From CAYVHB01 sp964450865 (GTDB lineage: Bacteria > Bacillota > Clostridia > Saccharofermentanales > UBA5734), in NCBI GenBank assembly GCA_964450865.1, contig CAYVHB010000022.1, forward strand, positions 1 to 50,204: a stretch of DNA of 50,204 nt, written 5' to 3'. The notes under the pieces are model-generated. The model had not been told where the DNA came from. It saw nothing but the letters and a program-made list of their open reading frames with translations, and did no database searches. A program made the translations under genes and the position numbers. Positions 49,175-50,204 of this stretch are shown here, piece by piece (position 1 is the first letter of the stretch; each line of letters begins with the position of its first letter).

Positions 49175-50204
49175 ATCTGGCCGCAGAATATCCACCAGCA
49201 ACGCCAGGTTCAGGGCAGTAACAACCAGGCCAATGACCCAGAGCAGGACGTTGTCCAGTCGTGAGTTGCGAAACGTGCCCATTACTTTCGGCGAAGAAGT
49301 CAGGTAAATTTGCAGAAAAATCGTCAGGGGCAGCTGAATGGACAGCAGGATCTGTGAATAAATCAGGGCCCGGAATGGCTCAGCAATGAAGAGAATACAA
49401 ATGGCAGCCAGCACCAGCGTGATAGTCACACCCCATCTGGTGTGACTATCACGAATATCATATGGTTCGCGGAAGATGCCGGAGAAGATGGTGCCGCCAG
49501 CCATGCCGGCCGTAACTGCTGATGAAATTCCGGAGAACAGGAAAGCCCCTGCGAAAATGACGGCGGCTGCCGGGCCCAGCAACGGGCGCAACATATCGGT
49601 GGCCTGATGAAGTTCGGTGACCTCTATTTTGCGGCTGAAAAAAGTCGCGGCTGCCACCAGAATAATCGCACTGTTGATAGCCCAGCCAGCGCCCATAGAA
49701 AACAGCGTGTCTAAAAATTCGTATTTAAGCTGTTTTTCCCGGACGGCCTGGTCTTGCAGATTCCATTGCCGGCTCTGGATGACCTCAGAATGCAGAAAGA
49801 GATTATGCGGCATGATAACTGCCCCCAGCACACCCATGATTATCGCCATACTGCCCGTCGGGAATTCTGGCTTTACCAGACCCACCAGCGCGATTGGCCA
49901 GTTGACCTTGACAAATGTCAGTTCAATGACAAAGGACAGGCCAATCAGCGACACAAAGCCAATGATCCATTTTTCCAGGCGCTTATAGGAATTGGTGAAG
50001 AGCATCCAGAGCACAAAGGCCAGTACAGCGCCGATACCGATGCGGATTGGCAGATGAAACAGCATATTCAAGGCCATCGCCGCCCCGAGGATTTCCGCGA
50101 GTGCTGTGGCAACGGCTGCGACCATGGCCGAGGCGAGGACCAGGCGGCTGATCCATGGCCGGACGTGCATCGATGCCGCTTCTGATAGACACAGACCGGT
50201 GGCG
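49148..50204 (-). CDS. mntH: Nramp/MntH-family divalent metal transporter, 5' end beyond the window
   Basis: At least 351 C-terminal residues; the frame stays open to the right edge, so the N-terminus with the DPGN metal-binding motif is outside. Visible: a TGLCLSEAAS segment, ATALAEILGAAMALNMLF, and the second metal-binding motif IMPHNLFLHS in TM6, followed by TMs with SGISSAVTAGMAGG and the C-terminal QIYLTSSPKVMG. Nramp proteins import manganese or iron with protons. The 3' end overlaps the DUF2974 gene by 27 bases in convergent orientation. The Nramp family call is firm; the manganese name is by analogy. Confidence 0.88.
   Translation of the reverse strand, partial: ATGLCLSEAASMHVRPWISRLVLASAMVAAVATALAEILGAAMALNMLFHLPIRIGIGAVLAFVLWMLFTNSYKRLEKWIIGFVSLIGLSFVIELTFVKVNWPIALVGLVKPEFPTGSMAIIMGVLGAVIMPHNLFLHSEVIQSRQWNLQDQAVREKQLKYEFLDTLFSMGAGWAINSAIILVAAATFFSRKIEVTELHQATDMLRPLLGPAAAVIFAGAFLFSGISSAVTAGMAGGTIFSGIFREPYDIRDSHTRWGVTITLVLAAICILFIAEPFRALIYSQILLSIQLPLTIFLQIYLTSSPKVMGTFRNSRLDNVLLWVIGLVVTALNLALLVDILRPDLLFQAFIK

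Overview
The window looks like chromosomal DNA from a moderately GC-rich member of the Bacillota (Clostridia-like). The reasons are strong AGGAGG-type ribosome binding sites before nearly every gene, sigma-A-like TTGACA/TATAAT promoters, a PdaA-type peptidoglycan deacetylase (normally a spore-cortex enzyme), a YheI/YheH-type heterodimeric ABC exporter, WG-repeat and zinc-ribbon membrane proteins, and TTG/GTG starts. I see 35 protein genes, the last one cut by the right edge, and no tRNA, rRNA, CRISPR array, insertion sequence or integrase. The species cannot be named from the sequence alone.

Layout. (1) 0.1-11.2 kb, all on the + strand: two paralogous stand-alone condensation-superfamily acyltransferases, an SGNH esterase, a GT4 glycosyltransferase, a FadD-like acyl-CoA ligase, a PaaK-like adenylate-forming enzyme, an HsdA-like short-chain dehydrogenase and a SnoaL-like protein. 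Most have their own promoter and several are separated by clear terminators, so this is a neighbourhood of related chemistry and not one operon. It is the best candidate here for an undescribed pathway, perhaps a glycosylated or acylated lipid or conjugate. No carrier protein is visible. (2) 11.2-19.2 kb: methylthioribose-1-phosphate isomerase and cardiolipin synthase (-), a TerC/DUF475 membrane protein and a WG-repeat lipoprotein (+), and a P-type cation ATPase with altered metal-site residues (-). (3) 19.5-27.6 kb (+): a double UspA protein, a CbxX-type AAA protein with an apparent dead second AAA domain, a YbjN-like protein, a zinc-ribbon membrane protein, a lipoprotein, and a PdaA-type deacetylase preceded by five 23-bp tandem repeats. 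(4) 27.7-33.4 kb (-): a membrane protein, an aldo/keto reductase with a ferredoxin tail, and two ABC exporter half-transporters. (5) 33.7-38.9 kb: an orphan FabF (+), then a three-subunit molybdenum hydroxylase operon (-). (6) 39.2-46.1 kb (+): two membrane-anchored proteins sharing the same N-terminal anchor. One is 1020 residues with Ig-like repeats and a helical domain. The other has two phage tail-collar domains and a C-terminal zinc ribbon. They flank TcdA, a membrane protein and a PrsW-family protease. (7) 46.2-50.2 kb: a GGDEF protein with a broken signature (-), a DUF2974 lipase-like protein (+), and the C-terminal part of an Nramp/MntH transporter (-).

A recurring oddity is Ala/Pro/Gly/Ser-rich linkers inside otherwise conserved enzymes (MtnA, cardiolipin synthase, the P-type ATPase, the AAA protein, the GGDEF protein, the DUF2974 protein). 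Family calls rest on motifs read by eye. No database search was run. Where the upstream Shine-Dalgarno sequence favours an internal start over the longest reading frame, the shorter form is listed.
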